This document shows, one piece after another, positions 18,566 to 27,437 of a DNA stretch of 57,309 nucleotides (the first letter of the stretch is position 1; each line of letters opens with the position of its first letter). A program made the translations under genes and the position numbers. A model generated the notes under the pieces. The model was given only the letters and a program-made list of their open reading frames with translations. It searched no databases and was not told where the DNA came from. The DNA is from Gammaproteobacteria bacterium. GTDB taxonomy: Bacteria > Pseudomonadota > Gammaproteobacteria > Ga0077536. The stretch spans positions 1 to 57,309 of the forward strand of contig JACKNH010000027.1 in the NCBI GenBank assembly GCA_024234975.1, given 5' to 3'.

Positions 18566-18580
18566 TGGCACGGTTCCTGC
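18566..18580 (+). promoter_or_regulatory. Sigma-54 promoter of the DUF2802 pair
   Basis: The sequence TGGCACG-N4-CTGC keeps the invariant GG (18567-18568) and GC (18579-18580) of the RpoN consensus, with one C in place of T in the -12 element. It lies about 100 bases before the start at 18683 and would make the two small genes downstream part of the flagellar regulon. Confidence 0.72.
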
Positions 18581-18682
18581 TTTATGCTTGATGAAGCCGT
18601 TGGCGGCGGCGGAAACTTGACGGTGTCGCCAGCAGTGCCGGCCAGGGATGGTGCCTGCGTCGGAACGACATGGGAGTCTGCC

Positions 18683-18844
18683 ATGGCTGAATTCGATTTA
18701 CCGGCACTACGCCCGACCCAACCGCTGACCGGTGTCAGACGGGTTGAGCGCGAGCAGCAACGCCAAGCGGAACGTCGCCAACCGGAGCCGGACAAGTCGG
18801 CCGACGACGAAGAGTCCGAGCCGCACGTGGATACATATGTATGA
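18683..18844 (+). CDS. Small proline/arginine-rich flagellum-linked protein
   Basis: This is a 53-residue, highly charged protein, probably disordered (MAEFDLPALRPTQPLTG at the start, then ERRQPEPDKSADDEESEP). The start at 18683 is chosen for the GGGAG 7 bases upstream; an ATG at 18584 in the same frame lies too close to the sigma-54 promoter. It overlaps the DUF2802 gene by 4 bases, which supports its being real. I know of no function. Confidence 0.55.
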   Translation: MAEFDLPALRPTQPLTGVRRVEREQQRQAERRQPEPDKSADDEESEPHVDTYV

Positions 18845-19233
18845 ATACAATGATCGTTGACATCGCGTTGGCCGCCGGTGCCGGGCTCTGCCTGGTGATT
18901 TCGGTCGTGCTCAGCGTCGCCATTGCGCGTCAGCGACGGGCGATTCGCTCGCTCGAGGAAATGCTCACCACCGCCCGGGATGACCTCAAGATGGCGCTCG
19001 ACTGCTCAAGAGGTCTGGCCGACCGCATCCGTCAGCACGACCGCCAACTCGTCGATGCGACGCGCCGCCTCGACAATATTGATATGGTCGACACCGGCGG
19101 CATGCAGGTCAGCAAGGTCATCTCGTTGTTCGACCAGGGCTACACCGTCAACGACATCGCCCGCATCTGCGACCTGACCACCACCGAAGTGGACCTGATT
19201 TCCTCCATCGCCCGCTACCGCAGCGTCGCCTGA
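18841..19233 (+). CDS. DUF2802 family membrane-anchored protein
   Basis: This is a 130-residue protein. It has an N-terminal membrane helix (about residues 5-28), a coiled-coil-like segment and a C-terminal helix-turn-helix-like DUF2802 domain (VISLFDQGYTVNDIARICDLTTTEVDLIS as two adjoining segments). In pseudomonads this family is encoded at the end of flagellar/chemotaxis operons. The function is not established. The sigma-54 promoter at 18566 supports a flagellar link. Confidence 0.8.
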   Translation: MNTMIVDIALAAGAGLCLVISVVLSVAIARQRRAIRSLEEMLTTARDDLKMALDCSRGLADRIRQHDRQLVDATRRLDNIDMVDTGGMQVSKVISLFDQGYTVNDIARICDLTTTEVDLISSIARYRSVA

Positions 19234-19303
19234 TCGCCACCCGGGCGATAAAATTCTCCTGATTTCAACGATCAAGCGGGTCGCCGAAGGCGATTCGTAT
19301 GGG

Positions 19304-19309
19304 TATAAT
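19304..19309 (+). promoter_or_regulatory. -10 box of tRNA-Ser
   Basis: A perfect TATAAT lies 11 bases before the first base of the tRNA. The -35 region about 17 bases upstream is a poor match. GC-rich sequence follows the -10 box, as is common for stable RNA promoters. Confidence 0.6.
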
Positions 19310-19319
19310 GCGCGCCCAC

Positions 19320-19411
19320 GGAGAGGTGGCCGAGTGGTTGAAGGCGCACGCCTGGAAAGTGTGTATACGTGTCAAAGCGTATCGAGGGTTCGAATCCCTC
19401 TCTCTCCGCCA
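19320..19411 (+). tRNA. tRNA-Ser (anticodon GGA)
   Basis: This 92-base class II tRNA has the acceptor stem GGAGAG/CTCTCC, discriminator G and an encoded CCA (19409-19411). The anticodon stem CACGC/GTGTG encloses the loop CTGGAAA with anticodon GGA. A long variable arm (ATACG/CGTAT) and a T arm with GGTTCGAATCC follow. It reads UCC and UCU codons. The 20 bases at 19379-19398 in its T arm recur inverted downstream, and its 3' end recurs directly. Confidence 0.95.
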
Positions 19412-19830
19412 GTATTGCCTCGGTATTACCGAGCCCAATGTATTTCTATATGCACTGGGATTCGAACCCTCGATACATAGACAAACCCGGGTTCGACAAA
19501 CCTGCGCAGCAGGTTTGAACGCAGCGCCGTCAGGCGTGCGGCCCGAAGGGCGAGGCCGGCAGGCCGAGTAATCCCTCTCTCTCCGCCAGTTATTTCCAGA
19601 GTCATACCCGAGCGCGATGCATTTGCCAGTGCACGGGGATTCGAACCCTCGATACATAGACAATTCAGGGTTTGAACGCAGCACCGTCAGGTGCGCGGCC
19701 CGAAGGGCGAGGCCGGCAGGCCGAGTAATCCCTCTCTCTCCGCCAGTTATTTCCAGAGTCATACCCGAGCGCGATGCATTTGCCGGTGCTCCGGAATTCG
19801 AACCCGCGAGACTGGCTGGCCCCAGGTTTC
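19412..19830 (+). repeat. Degenerate array of tRNA-Ser-derived direct and inverted repeats
   Basis: The last 19 bases of the tRNA (19393-19411) recur exactly at 19570-19588 and 19727-19745. The reverse complement of its T arm (19379-19398) recurs exactly at 19457-19476 and 19636-19655 and in decayed form at about 19793-19810. Both later 3'-end copies are preceded by the same GC-rich segment containing CCCGAAGGGCGAGGCCGG and followed by the same segment containing AGAGTCATACCCGAGCGCG. The second to third repeat period is 157 bases. The region has no intact tRNA and no credible gene. Confidence 0.85.
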
Positions 19831-20084
19831 ACAGACCCTGAGACTGGGCGCCACGAAGAAGCAGGCAGTGTGCAACGGCACAACGGACTCGTTCCATGCG
19901 GTTCAGAGTGCAGGAGGCGCAGCGGGTCCGTGACCAACGGCCCTCGGTTGGGCACGGGTCGCGCTCTAACCTGAATCGAACACCGATGCGTGTATGATCG
20001 GCCCCGTCGCAGGAGAATCGCCATTCGGCGAACGAAGCAGTCCTGGGAAGATCTCGAGTATTCAGTTATAGAGCGAACCTTAAC

Positions 20085-20834
20085 GTGCGTTTACTCCTGG
20101 TCTCTGATCTCCATTACGCCTTACCACAGTTCGACTGGCTCGTTCGGAACGCGCCTGCCTTCGATCTCGTTGTACTGGCCGGCGACCATCTCGATATCAG
20201 TTCGTCGGTCGCAATCGATGCGCAATCCGTGGTTATCCTGCAGTACCTCGAGTTGCTGCATGGCGTCGCGCGGATTGCCGTGAGCTCTGGAAATCACGAC
20301 CTCACGGGGCCCGACTCAAACGGCGAACAGGCAGCGCTGTGGCTCGCGGAAGCGCGCGATCATGGTGTACCGACCGATGGCGGCTCTCTGATGCTGGGCG
20401 AAACTCTGGTAACGATTTGTCCGTGGTGGGACGGGCCGCAGGGACGCGATACGCTTGAAGCGCAACTCGCTACCGACGCGGCGCGCCGGCCGGGCCGCTG
20501 GATCTGGGTTTACCACTGGCCGCCGCTGGGTTCCCCGACGTGCTGGACGGGTCGTCGCCATTACGGCGACGCGGATCTGGTTGGCTGGATCGAACGACAT
20601 CAACCCGACTTCGTTCTCTCCGGTCATGTCCACCAGCCACCGTTCAAACCGGACGGCGCATGGGCCGACCGGATCGGAAACACCTGGGTGTTCAATCCTG
20701 GTCATCAAATCGGGCCGGTGCCTGCGCATATCGAAATCGATTTCGAGGTTGGATTGGCCACCTGGATGTCGCTGCTCGGCACCGAGGCGCTCAGTCTCGC
20801 GGATAGTCAGGCGCCGCCGCGGACGTTGTTCTGA
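20085..20834 (+). CDS. Metallophosphoesterase
   Basis: This is a 249-residue calcineurin-like phosphoesterase starting at GTG. Metal-binding motifs are all present: SDLHY (Asp8, His10), LAGDHLD, SSGNHD, the YHWPP histidine and SGHVHQPP. The substrate is unknown; relatives act on phosphodiesters or phosphomonoesters in the cytoplasm. It stands alone after the tRNA array. The 250 bases upstream contain no other gene. Confidence 0.8.
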   Translation: MRLLLVSDLHYALPQFDWLVRNAPAFDLVVLAGDHLDISSSVAIDAQSVVILQYLELLHGVARIAVSSGNHDLTGPDSNGEQAALWLAEARDHGVPTDGGSLMLGETLVTICPWWDGPQGRDTLEAQLATDAARRPGRWIWVYHWPPLGSPTCWTGRRHYGDADLVGWIERHQPDFVLSGHVHQPPFKPDGAWADRIGNTWVFNPGHQIGPVPAHIEIDFEVGLATWMSLLGTEALSLADSQAPPRTLF

Positions 20835-20895
20835 CAGCGTGATGCAAAACGAAGGCGATGGTAGACGCGGGTGCGGGCGGCGGTACTGCGTTGTT

Positions 20896-21378
20896 TCAGT
20901 AATCGGGGTTTGGATCGCGCACGGAGCCGGTGCGTGCGGCTGGCCGTTGCCGCGACGTCAGGCGTCGCAGGACTTCGGGAATTATTGAAAGCCCCGGCGC
21001 ATCACCGTACTGGTGCTGCAGGTCCACGAGATAGGTCGTCACGAGGTTGAGCCGCTGCGCAAGGCCGGTAGCAATGAACGTGGTGATCGCGGGGTCGCTT
21101 TGGAGCAGCGCCATGCCATCCTCTGCAAACCTGAGTACGGTCGGCTCGGCGGCGCGGACGGTCGCGCCGTAGTTTGCATTCAACAACAGCGAGATCTCGC
21201 CAATAACAGCGCCCGGTTCGGCGATGATATTGACCACGACCTCGCCTTTGTAGACGTGCATTGCCCCTGATACAAGGATCCACATCGCGCCCGCCTGACC
21301 GCCTTCCTCGATCACGGTATCACCCGGCGCGAACGTAACTTCCGGAAGGTGCGCCGACAGCGAAAGCATGTCTTTCAT
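20896..21378 (-). CDS. Cyclic nucleotide-binding domain protein
   Basis: This 160-residue protein is a single cNMP-binding (CAP-like) domain: FAPGDTVIEEGGQAGAMW, then the phosphate-binding-cassette-like region GAVIGEISLLLNANYGATVRA. There is no DNA-binding helix-turn-helix. The C-terminal 40 residues are basic. It may sense cAMP or c-di-GMP, or only share the fold. It is convergent with the phosphoesterase gene. Confidence 0.75.
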   Translation of the reverse strand: MKDMLSLSAHLPEVTFAPGDTVIEEGGQAGAMWILVSGAMHVYKGEVVVNIIAEPGAVIGEISLLLNANYGATVRAAEPTVLRFAEDGMALLQSDPAITTFIATGLAQRLNLVTTYLVDLQHQYGDAPGLSIIPEVLRRLTSRQRPAARTGSVRDPNPDY

Positions 21379-22475
21379 GGATTCAGATGGTACACGGGTC
21401 GGTGAAAAAACGAGAACTCATTGTTCGGCGAATCCGACGCAACCTACCAGCGACCGGGTCGCCGAAGCGCAGTGGTTACAGGCGACGGCGGATTCGACGG
21501 TGTCACGCGCTGGTCGACAGGTTCTTCTACGACGTCGCGCCCGGAGATAAGGACGGCGATGTCGACGTCGTCTCAGGCACCGAGGACGAAATCGTCAGGC
21601 AATGCGTCAGTGGTCAGTGAAGTGAACGATACGATACTACCGCCTGCAGTTGGCGGGCCAGACAAAGCGGTGATCGTCGATGCGTCCATCAAACATCGCA
21701 CGCGAGCATTGATATCCGGTTGACCGCTCGGACATTGGCATGCCCGTTGTTATGACCCTGTCCATCGCTGACAGCAACGATGATGTGCCCGACAATGCCG
21801 GGCTTCTGGTCATCGCAGAAGGTGCATGTTTCATGTCGCCGGTGATCTCCGAGTCGAAGGTCGTCGCCGATGCTTTTACTAGCTGCAGTCAAGTACTTCG
21901 CAGGTGGCAGCGAGCGCGAACCGGTCGCTGGCAATGTACCGCCGGCACGTCACGGGTCTGCAGTGACGGCGTACTTGGCCGTCTGCGGATGATTGCCAAT
22001 ATTGGCTATTGTTGGCCGTGCACTTGGCGCAGAGCCACTGTCCAAACCAAAGCACGCACAATGCCATAAAGGGAGTTTTTAACATGGTATGAACAGCACC
22101 AGCTTTGGTGCTGTTTTCGCACGCGATTCGGGCGAATGTTGCTTCTATGAGACGCTTCGAAAACCTACGCTGCGACTTCCATTCAAGCGGTTGCCAGTGA
22201 TCGCGATCGCACCGTGATAGAGCAGAAAAAACTCGAAAAAACAGGCGCAATCACGCTCAAGTTCCGTTTGGCAGCGGACGCTACCTCACATTCAACGTGC
22301 CGTATATTCCACCGCTTCCGATACGTACTTGCTGAACGGTTGTCGTGGAAAACACTTATTCTCTTTCAAGTCAGAGTATGTGCTGGTACGCTACCGCCGC
22401 GATAAGCACTTGGGGCTTGTCGTTTAAACAATCTGCAGATGTTTATTTTCTCGAGTTTATCCGGGAGGGGTATAT
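21379..22475. other. Gene-poor region of about 1.1 kb
   Basis: No open frame here looks like a real gene. The short frames overlap each other and resemble no family I know. The only clear element is the strong hairpin at 22092-22117. The last 80 bases must contain the promoter and ribosome site (GGGAGGGG) of the TonB receptor gene. The stretch may hold decayed genes or an unrecognised RNA. Confidence 0.5.
22092..22117 (+). terminator. Orphan intrinsic terminator
   Basis: This is a perfect 10-bp inverted repeat, AACAGCACCA (22092-22101) with TGGTGCTGTT (22106-22115), a GCTT loop and a run of T. There is no gene upstream on this strand nearer than 20834, so it ends either an unseen small RNA or a decayed gene. 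Confidence 0.75.
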
Positions 22476-25400
22476 ATGACAGGGGAACAACGCAGGCCTC
22501 AAAGCCTGTTTCGTAAGAAGCAAATCGCATTAGCCGTATCGGGCATTTCCGCCATGCTGGTTGGCGGACAGCCGATGTTGGCTTATGCGCAGGATTCGGA
22601 CACCATCACCGTTACCGGTTCGCGTATCGCGCGTCGCGACCTGACGGCGCCAAGTCCGATCATGACCGTCGACACCGGCTCGTTCGAAAATTCGGCGACC
22701 ACAGGTGTTGAATCCGTCCTCAACCAGATGCCGCAGTTCGTACCTGGTAACACGCAGTTCACTTCCAGTATTCAGAACAGCGCCACCAGCACGCCGGGTG
22801 CGGCAACCCTCAACCTGCGTGGTCTGGGTTCCAACCGTAACCTGATCCTGATTGACGGCCGCCGTGCACAGCCGGCAAACGCGACCCTCGCGGTCGACGT
22901 CAACACGATTCCGTCGTCCGCTATCGCCAACGTCGAAGTCATCACCGGTGGTGCTTCAGCCGTGTATGGTCCGGACGCTATGGCAGGCGTCGTCAACTTC
23001 GTTCTGAAGGACGACTTTGAAGGCATCGAATTCGATGCGCAGTACGGCGTGACCGAAGATGGTGACGGCGATGAAAGCCGCATAAGTACCTTGATGGGTA
23101 TGAATTCGGCCGATGGTCGCGGCAACATCATGATTGGTCTGGACTGGACCAAGCGTAAGCCGGTGTTCCAGCGCGACCGCCAGTTCTACGTCGATGCGTG
23201 GATGGATCCGGAAAACCCCAGCGGCGCGTTCGTCCAGGCGCGTTCATACTTCGGCGGCACCAACCTGCCAAGCCAGGCTGCTGTGGATGCTCTGTTCCCA
23301 CAGGCCGCTCCGGGTACCGTAGGTGTCAGTTCTGAATTCCGCTTCAACGAGGACGGTTCAGTATTCGTAAACCAGGGTGCGTTGGGCTACAACGGCCCGT
23401 ACAACTGCCTCGACTGCGGTCCGTTTACGATGATGAAGCAGCTCACCGATGGCAACCTTGATCAGTTCACCACCACGGGTTACCTGTCCACGCCACTGGA
23501 ACGCCATTCCGTGTTCCTGCGTGGCACCTATGAAATCAATGACAGCATCAGCGGTTTCTTCCAGGGCAATTACAGCAACATCGAAGTGACCCAGCGCGGC
23601 GGCATTCCGCCGGCAATCACGGTCTGGCAGGCGGCAGTGCCGCGTGATGGCCGTACGCTGCCGGATGACCTGAACACGTTGCTGGATTCACGCGCCACGC
23701 CTGGTGGTGACTGGGCCTTGTTCCAGGTGCTGGACTACAACGGTCCGATCGAACCGGTCAACAGCAACAACGTCTGGCAGCTCATGGCCGGTGTTGAAGG
23801 CGAGTTGATGGACGGTGACTGGACCTGGGAAGCCTACGTATCCCGCGGTGAAACCAGCATCGTCGCCGAGAACTTCCGCATGCCGTCGTTGCAGCGCTAC
23901 CAGTTCCTGGTATCGCGGCCGAACTTCGGCGCGGGTGATGCCTGGACGGCGCCCGATGGTGGCCGCGGCTACCTGATCAGCTGCCCGAGCGGTCTGCCGG
24001 TGTTTTCCGATTTCACGCCGGACGAATCCTGTCTGGATGACATCGATACCCGCCTGATCAACCGCAGCAAGCTGGTACAGGAGATCGTTGAAGTCAACCT
24101 GCAGGGTGGGGCGTTCGAACTGCCCGCCGGCGAAGTGCGTTTCGCGGTCGGTTCAACCTATCGCTACAACTCGTTCGAATTCCAGCCGGGCAACCCGCTG
24201 GGTCAGCTGCGTGACAACCCGATCGGTGTGTTCGCATCTAACGGTACCGGTGGCGCAATTGACGTGTACGAGTTCTACGGCGAAGCGCTGGTACCAGTGC
24301 TCGACAACCTCGACCTCGAACTCGGTATCCGTTATTCGGATTTCAGCACTGCCGGCGGCAAGGAAACCTACAAGGCCTTGTTCACCTGGGCGCCGATGGA
24401 AAGCCTGTCGTTCCGCGGTGGCTTCCAGTACGCGACCCGCGCACCGAACATCGCCGAACTGTTCACGGCGCCGACGCAGGAAGTCGTGTTCCACCCGGAC
24501 CAGGACCCTTGCTCGGTGACGACGCTGTCGCCGTGGGGTAACGTTGCCAGCAACCCGGACCGTCAGCAGGTCATCGACCTCTGCCGTGCCATCATCGGCA
24601 ACAACACCTCGCAGTTCGATACGCAGACGTACTCCATCACCGGTATCCCGGGTCCGGAGGGTTTCCACCGTCAGAACCCGCCGTTCTTCCCGCTGGAAAT
24701 CGCGTTGCGTCAGGGTAACCCGGATGTCGCGCCGGAAACCGGCAAGACCTTCACCGTGGGTGCGGTCATTGCTGATCCGTTCGGCGTCGAAAACCTGAAT
24801 ATCACAATCGATGCCTACCGGATCGAGTTGTCGGATGCGATTTCGCCGTTGTCCGTGGCGACCGTGTACAACAACTGCTTCAACTGGGACGGCAACAGCA
24901 ACCCGACGTATGACGTGAACAACAGCTGGTGTCAGATGATTCGTCGTAACCCGGTCACGGGTGACCGCGAAGAAGTTGATACGCCGTTCTTCAACCTCGG
25001 TTCGTTGACCACTCAGGGTATCGACCTGACTATCAACTACGGCCGCGACATCGGGCCCGGCTTCTTCAACGTGAATACCACCATCAACTACCTGAACAAG
25101 TTCAAGTACCAGGTAGCGCCGGGTGACATCATCGTTGACGCCAAGGGCACGCTGGATCAGGGCGGTCTGTTCGACATTCAGGCCTTCACCCGGTTCTCCT
25201 ATTCGTGGGATAACTTCTCCGTCGGTTTGAACTGGCGCTATCTGGACAGCATCAAGGCTGCAGCGGCGGCACAAAGCCCGAACACGACTATCCAGGGCAC
25301 AGGTTCCTACAACCTGTTCAACCTGAATGCCTCGTGGAATATCGGCGAGCGTTACTCCGTGCGCTTCGGTATCGACAACCTGTTTGATCACGACATGGTC

Positions 25401-25508
25401 GCGGTCAACAACAACCCGGGTGTCGACTCCAACTCCGACAACACCGTGGCCAGCATCTACGACCCGCTGGGTCGTCGGTTCTACCTCGGCTTCAAGGCGA
25501 GCTATTGA
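22476..25508 (+). CDS. TonB-dependent outer-membrane receptor
   Basis: This is a 1010-residue protein. A long signal peptide (cut near LAYAQ, about residue 39) is followed by TITVTGSRIARRDL, a plug domain with LNLRGLGSNRNLILIDGRR and GGASAVYGPDAMAGVVNFV, and a 22-strand barrel with a C-terminal aromatic (GFKASY). GGGAGGGG precedes the start. Such receptors import siderophores, vitamins, sugars or aromatic oligomers using TonB energy. The substrate cannot be read from the sequence; closeness to the catabolic region suggests plant-derived oligomers. It is a single gene ending at a strong terminator. Confidence 0.92.
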   Translation: MTGEQRRPQSLFRKKQIALAVSGISAMLVGGQPMLAYAQDSDTITVTGSRIARRDLTAPSPIMTVDTGSFENSATTGVESVLNQMPQFVPGNTQFTSSIQNSATSTPGAATLNLRGLGSNRNLILIDGRRAQPANATLAVDVNTIPSSAIANVEVITGGASAVYGPDAMAGVVNFVLKDDFEGIEFDAQYGVTEDGDGDESRISTLMGMNSADGRGNIMIGLDWTKRKPVFQRDRQFYVDAWMDPENPSGAFVQARSYFGGTNLPSQAAVDALFPQAAPGTVGVSSEFRFNEDGSVFVNQGALGYNGPYNCLDCGPFTMMKQLTDGNLDQFTTTGYLSTPLERHSVFLRGTYEINDSISGFFQGNYSNIEVTQRGGIPPAITVWQAAVPRDGRTLPDDLNTLLDSRATPGGDWALFQVLDYNGPIEPVNSNNVWQLMAGVEGELMDGDWTWEAYVSRGETSIVAENFRMPSLQRYQFLVSRPNFGAGDAWTAPDGGRGYLISCPSGLPVFSDFTPDESCLDDIDTRLINRSKLVQEIVEVNLQGGAFELPAGEVRFAVGSTYRYNSFEFQPGNPLGQLRDNPIGVFASNGTGGAIDVYEFYGEALVPVLDNLDLELGIRYSDFSTAGGKETYKALFTWAPMESLSFRGGFQYATRAPNIAELFTAPTQEVVFHPDQDPCSVTTLSPWGNVASNPDRQQVIDLCRAIIGNNTSQFDTQTYSITGIPGPEGFHRQNPPFFPLEIALRQGNPDVAPETGKTFTVGAVIADPFGVENLNITIDAYRIELSDAISPLSVATVYNNCFNWDGNSNPTYDVNNSWCQMIRRNPVTGDREEVDTPFFNLGSLTTQGIDLTINYGRDIGPGFFNVNTTINYLNKFKYQVAPGDIIVDAKGTLDQGGLFDIQAFTRFSYSWDNFSVGLNWRYLDSIKAAAAAQSPNTTIQGTGSYNLFNLNASWNIGERYSVRFGIDNLFDHDMVAVNNNPGVDSNSDNTVASIYDPLGRRFYLGFKASY

Positions 25509-25545
25509 TCGCTTTGCACGAATAGCAGTTCGTAGTAATCCTTCA

Positions 25546-25577
25546 AACAGCCGGCTTTATGCCGGCTGTTTTTTTAT
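25546..25577 (+). terminator. Intrinsic terminator after the TonB receptor gene
   Basis: An 11-bp perfect stem, AAACAGCCGGC (25546-25556) with GCCGGCTGTTT (25562-25572), has a 5-base loop and continues into seven T. The stem is flanked by A on the left, so it can also act on the convergent gene at 25580-26635. Confidence 0.93.
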
Positions 25578-25579
25578 GT

Positions 25580-26635
25580 CTACAGCACGTATTTCACCGG
25601 TCGGTTGCGGATGAACTGCGAGACGATCCATTTCTCGCCGGCGGTTGGCGGGCGGCCGGCATGCAACGTGCGCAGGTCGGGCGAACCGTCTTCCAGCGCA
25701 TTGACGAAGTACATCGCATCACCGGTATTGCCTTTGAATGCCAGACCCATCGACGGGAAAAATGTTTCGCCGCCTTCGTACTCGTGGTTCAGGTAAATCA
25801 GGAAGGTAATGATGCGTTGGCCGTTCTCGCTGATCTCCTGGTCGTAGTCAGGCAGGTCGGGCGAAACGAAGTCGTAGTGATTGGAAATTTCCTCGCCGGG
25901 TTGGTAATGAAGTATGGCCGTCGCTTCCAGTTGAACCATGGGCACGCCGGCCGCGCGGCTGATGCGTTCCTGCAACAGAAAATGCATCACTTCATTTTCG
26001 ACCAGGTTGAACTGGGCGATGGAATTGGTGCGGGTGACGGAGCGGATATCCTGCTTGTTGACGGGATCGTAAACCAACGCCGGTTTCAGGCGCCGGGCGG
26101 ACTGCGCGATCAGCGTGGCGCAGAAATCCGCCGTCAGGAAACTGCGAAACGCGTTGACGACCGGTGCGAAATTAAGTGGTTCGACTGCAGGTACCGTCAG
26201 CAGGGCCGTCACATCCAGCGATTCGCCCAGCTGCTGCCAGAAGGCCTCCTCCCGTCCCAGCGTCTGTTCCGCTTCCGACTTCCTGCCGCTGAACAGCAGG
26301 AGCTGCATGCGGGCCGGTTGCCAACCCAGACGCGCGGCCCAGGTCAATGTTTTGAATGCCTGCGGCCAGTCTTTGGGTTGAAACACACCTGTACATTGAA
26401 ATACCGCGACCTGCGCCATCGCCTCGGGCTGGCCTTTGCGTGCGGCTTCAAGCACCATACCGGCGCCGTCTTTGGGCAGGTACGGCGCACGGTCGCCTAC
26501 CAGCAGCCGCTTGCCCAACGTGGTCATCGCAGTGAGATCGCCCGCTCTGGTCCCGCGTGCCAGGACGTTGACCGCTTCGTCGTGGTCACCGGCGTCGTCG
26601 AAGCGTGCTGCCGCATCAAGATGGATATTGGTCAT
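25580..26635 (-). CDS. Prolyl 4-hydroxylase-like 2OG-Fe(II) oxygenase with Sel1-like N terminus
   Basis: This is a 351-residue protein. The N-terminal 150 residues contain degenerate Sel1/TPR-type helical repeats (EAVNVLARGTRAGDLTAMTT, EAARKGQPEAMAQVAVF). The C-terminal P4Hc domain has the iron triad His253-x-Asp255 (NHYDF) and His325 (TLHAGRP), and the 2-oxoglutarate-binding Lys335 (EKWIVSQF). The start at 26635 is preferred for AAAGAGA upstream. It probably hydroxylates a protein side chain in the cytoplasm; the target is unknown. The TonB receptor gene is convergent with it. Confidence 0.82.
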   Translation of the reverse strand: MTNIHLDAAARFDDAGDHDEAVNVLARGTRAGDLTAMTTLGKRLLVGDRAPYLPKDGAGMVLEAARKGQPEAMAQVAVFQCTGVFQPKDWPQAFKTLTWAARLGWQPARMQLLLFSGRKSEAEQTLGREEAFWQQLGESLDVTALLTVPAVEPLNFAPVVNAFRSFLTADFCATLIAQSARRLKPALVYDPVNKQDIRSVTRTNSIAQFNLVENEVMHFLLQERISRAAGVPMVQLEATAILHYQPGEEISNHYDFVSPDLPDYDQEISENGQRIITFLIYLNHEYEGGETFFPSMGLAFKGNTGDAMYFVNALEDGSPDLRTLHAGRPPTAGEKWIVSQFIRNRPVKYVL

Positions 26636-26780
26636 CGGGTCTCTTTCACGCCGGTTCCCGCCGGCCGTTCGAACTGATTTAACCGGTGCTTTGATGCACA
26701 ATACCTGTTTGAAGGCAGGGCGGGGTAGCGACTTTGCTCAGCTGATAGCAGGCCGAAGCCTCCTTTCGAGGAACAGATTG

Positions 26781-27335
26781 ATGATTGCATTATTTAAACC
26801 TGAACGATTCAAGTTGTTGCTGGAAATTATCCCGGTTCTAGTCCTGGTCTTGGGCGCGCGCGTCGCCTCGGCCCAGAACGGGGAGTTCATGGATTGCGCG
26901 CAGTATACCGACAGGGCGGAACGGCTCGCCTGCCTCGAGCAGGCGCTGGACGAGGCAACGACGACTGAAGCCGGTGCACCGCCGGCGCAAACGGTCACGC
27001 CACAGGAATCACGGACAAATCAACCTGTCCGCGGAGAAGCCACTTCCGATTTGCCCCGCATCGCGACGTTCGGACTGCCGCCAGCCAAAACCCGACTCAG
27101 TGTCGATGCCCAAGGACAGGAATCGCTGCATGACACGGTGGTGAAGCTCGAGAAGTACGGGAGCTTTGTCCAGATTGAGTTGGCCGGTGGACAGATTTGG
27201 GAGCAGTCCTACCCGCGGGCGTACAACCTGGAAGTCGGCGACAAGGTCAGGATCTATCGCGCGGGTTTTGGCGATGGCTATCGATTGAAGACGGATCGTC
27301 TGAGCGGGTTCATCCGCGTCCGCCGATTGGAATAA
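26781..27335 (+). CDS. Secreted or membrane-anchored protein of unknown function
   Basis: This is a 184-residue protein with an N-terminal hydrophobic segment (LLLEIIPVLVLVLGARVASA, about residues 12-31), a short Cys-containing motif (MDCAQYTDRAERLACLEQAL), a Pro/Thr linker and a C-terminal beta-rich domain (YGSFVQIELAGGQIWEQS, then GDKVRIYRAGFGDGYRL). GAGGAA precedes the ATG at 26781; the frame is open further upstream but overlaps the opposite gene there. I do not recognise the family. It is divergent from the P4H-like gene. Confidence 0.7.
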   Translation: MIALFKPERFKLLLEIIPVLVLVLGARVASAQNGEFMDCAQYTDRAERLACLEQALDEATTTEAGAPPAQTVTPQESRTNQPVRGEATSDLPRIATFGLPPAKTRLSVDAQGQESLHDTVVKLEKYGSFVQIELAGGQIWEQSYPRAYNLEVGDKVRIYRAGFGDGYRLKTDRLSGFIRVRRLE

Positions 27336-27437
27336 TCGCGCCTTGTCTTGCGTTCCCGCTGTTGCGGAACGCAGCGCCTGATGGAAGGCGCATTAACCCG
27401 CATCAATTCGCATTACCCAGGTGAGCGGCACATTCCT

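Noticed and set aside
19265..19762. A 165-codon reverse-strand open frame with RRERDSNPRYA-type sequence
   Set aside because: It is the antisense translation of tRNA-Ser and its repeat array; such shadow frames are common artefacts over tRNA genes.
21421..22250. Several 60-120 codon open frames in the gene-poor region
   Set aside because: They overlap in different frames, lack ribosome sites and show no family-like sequence.
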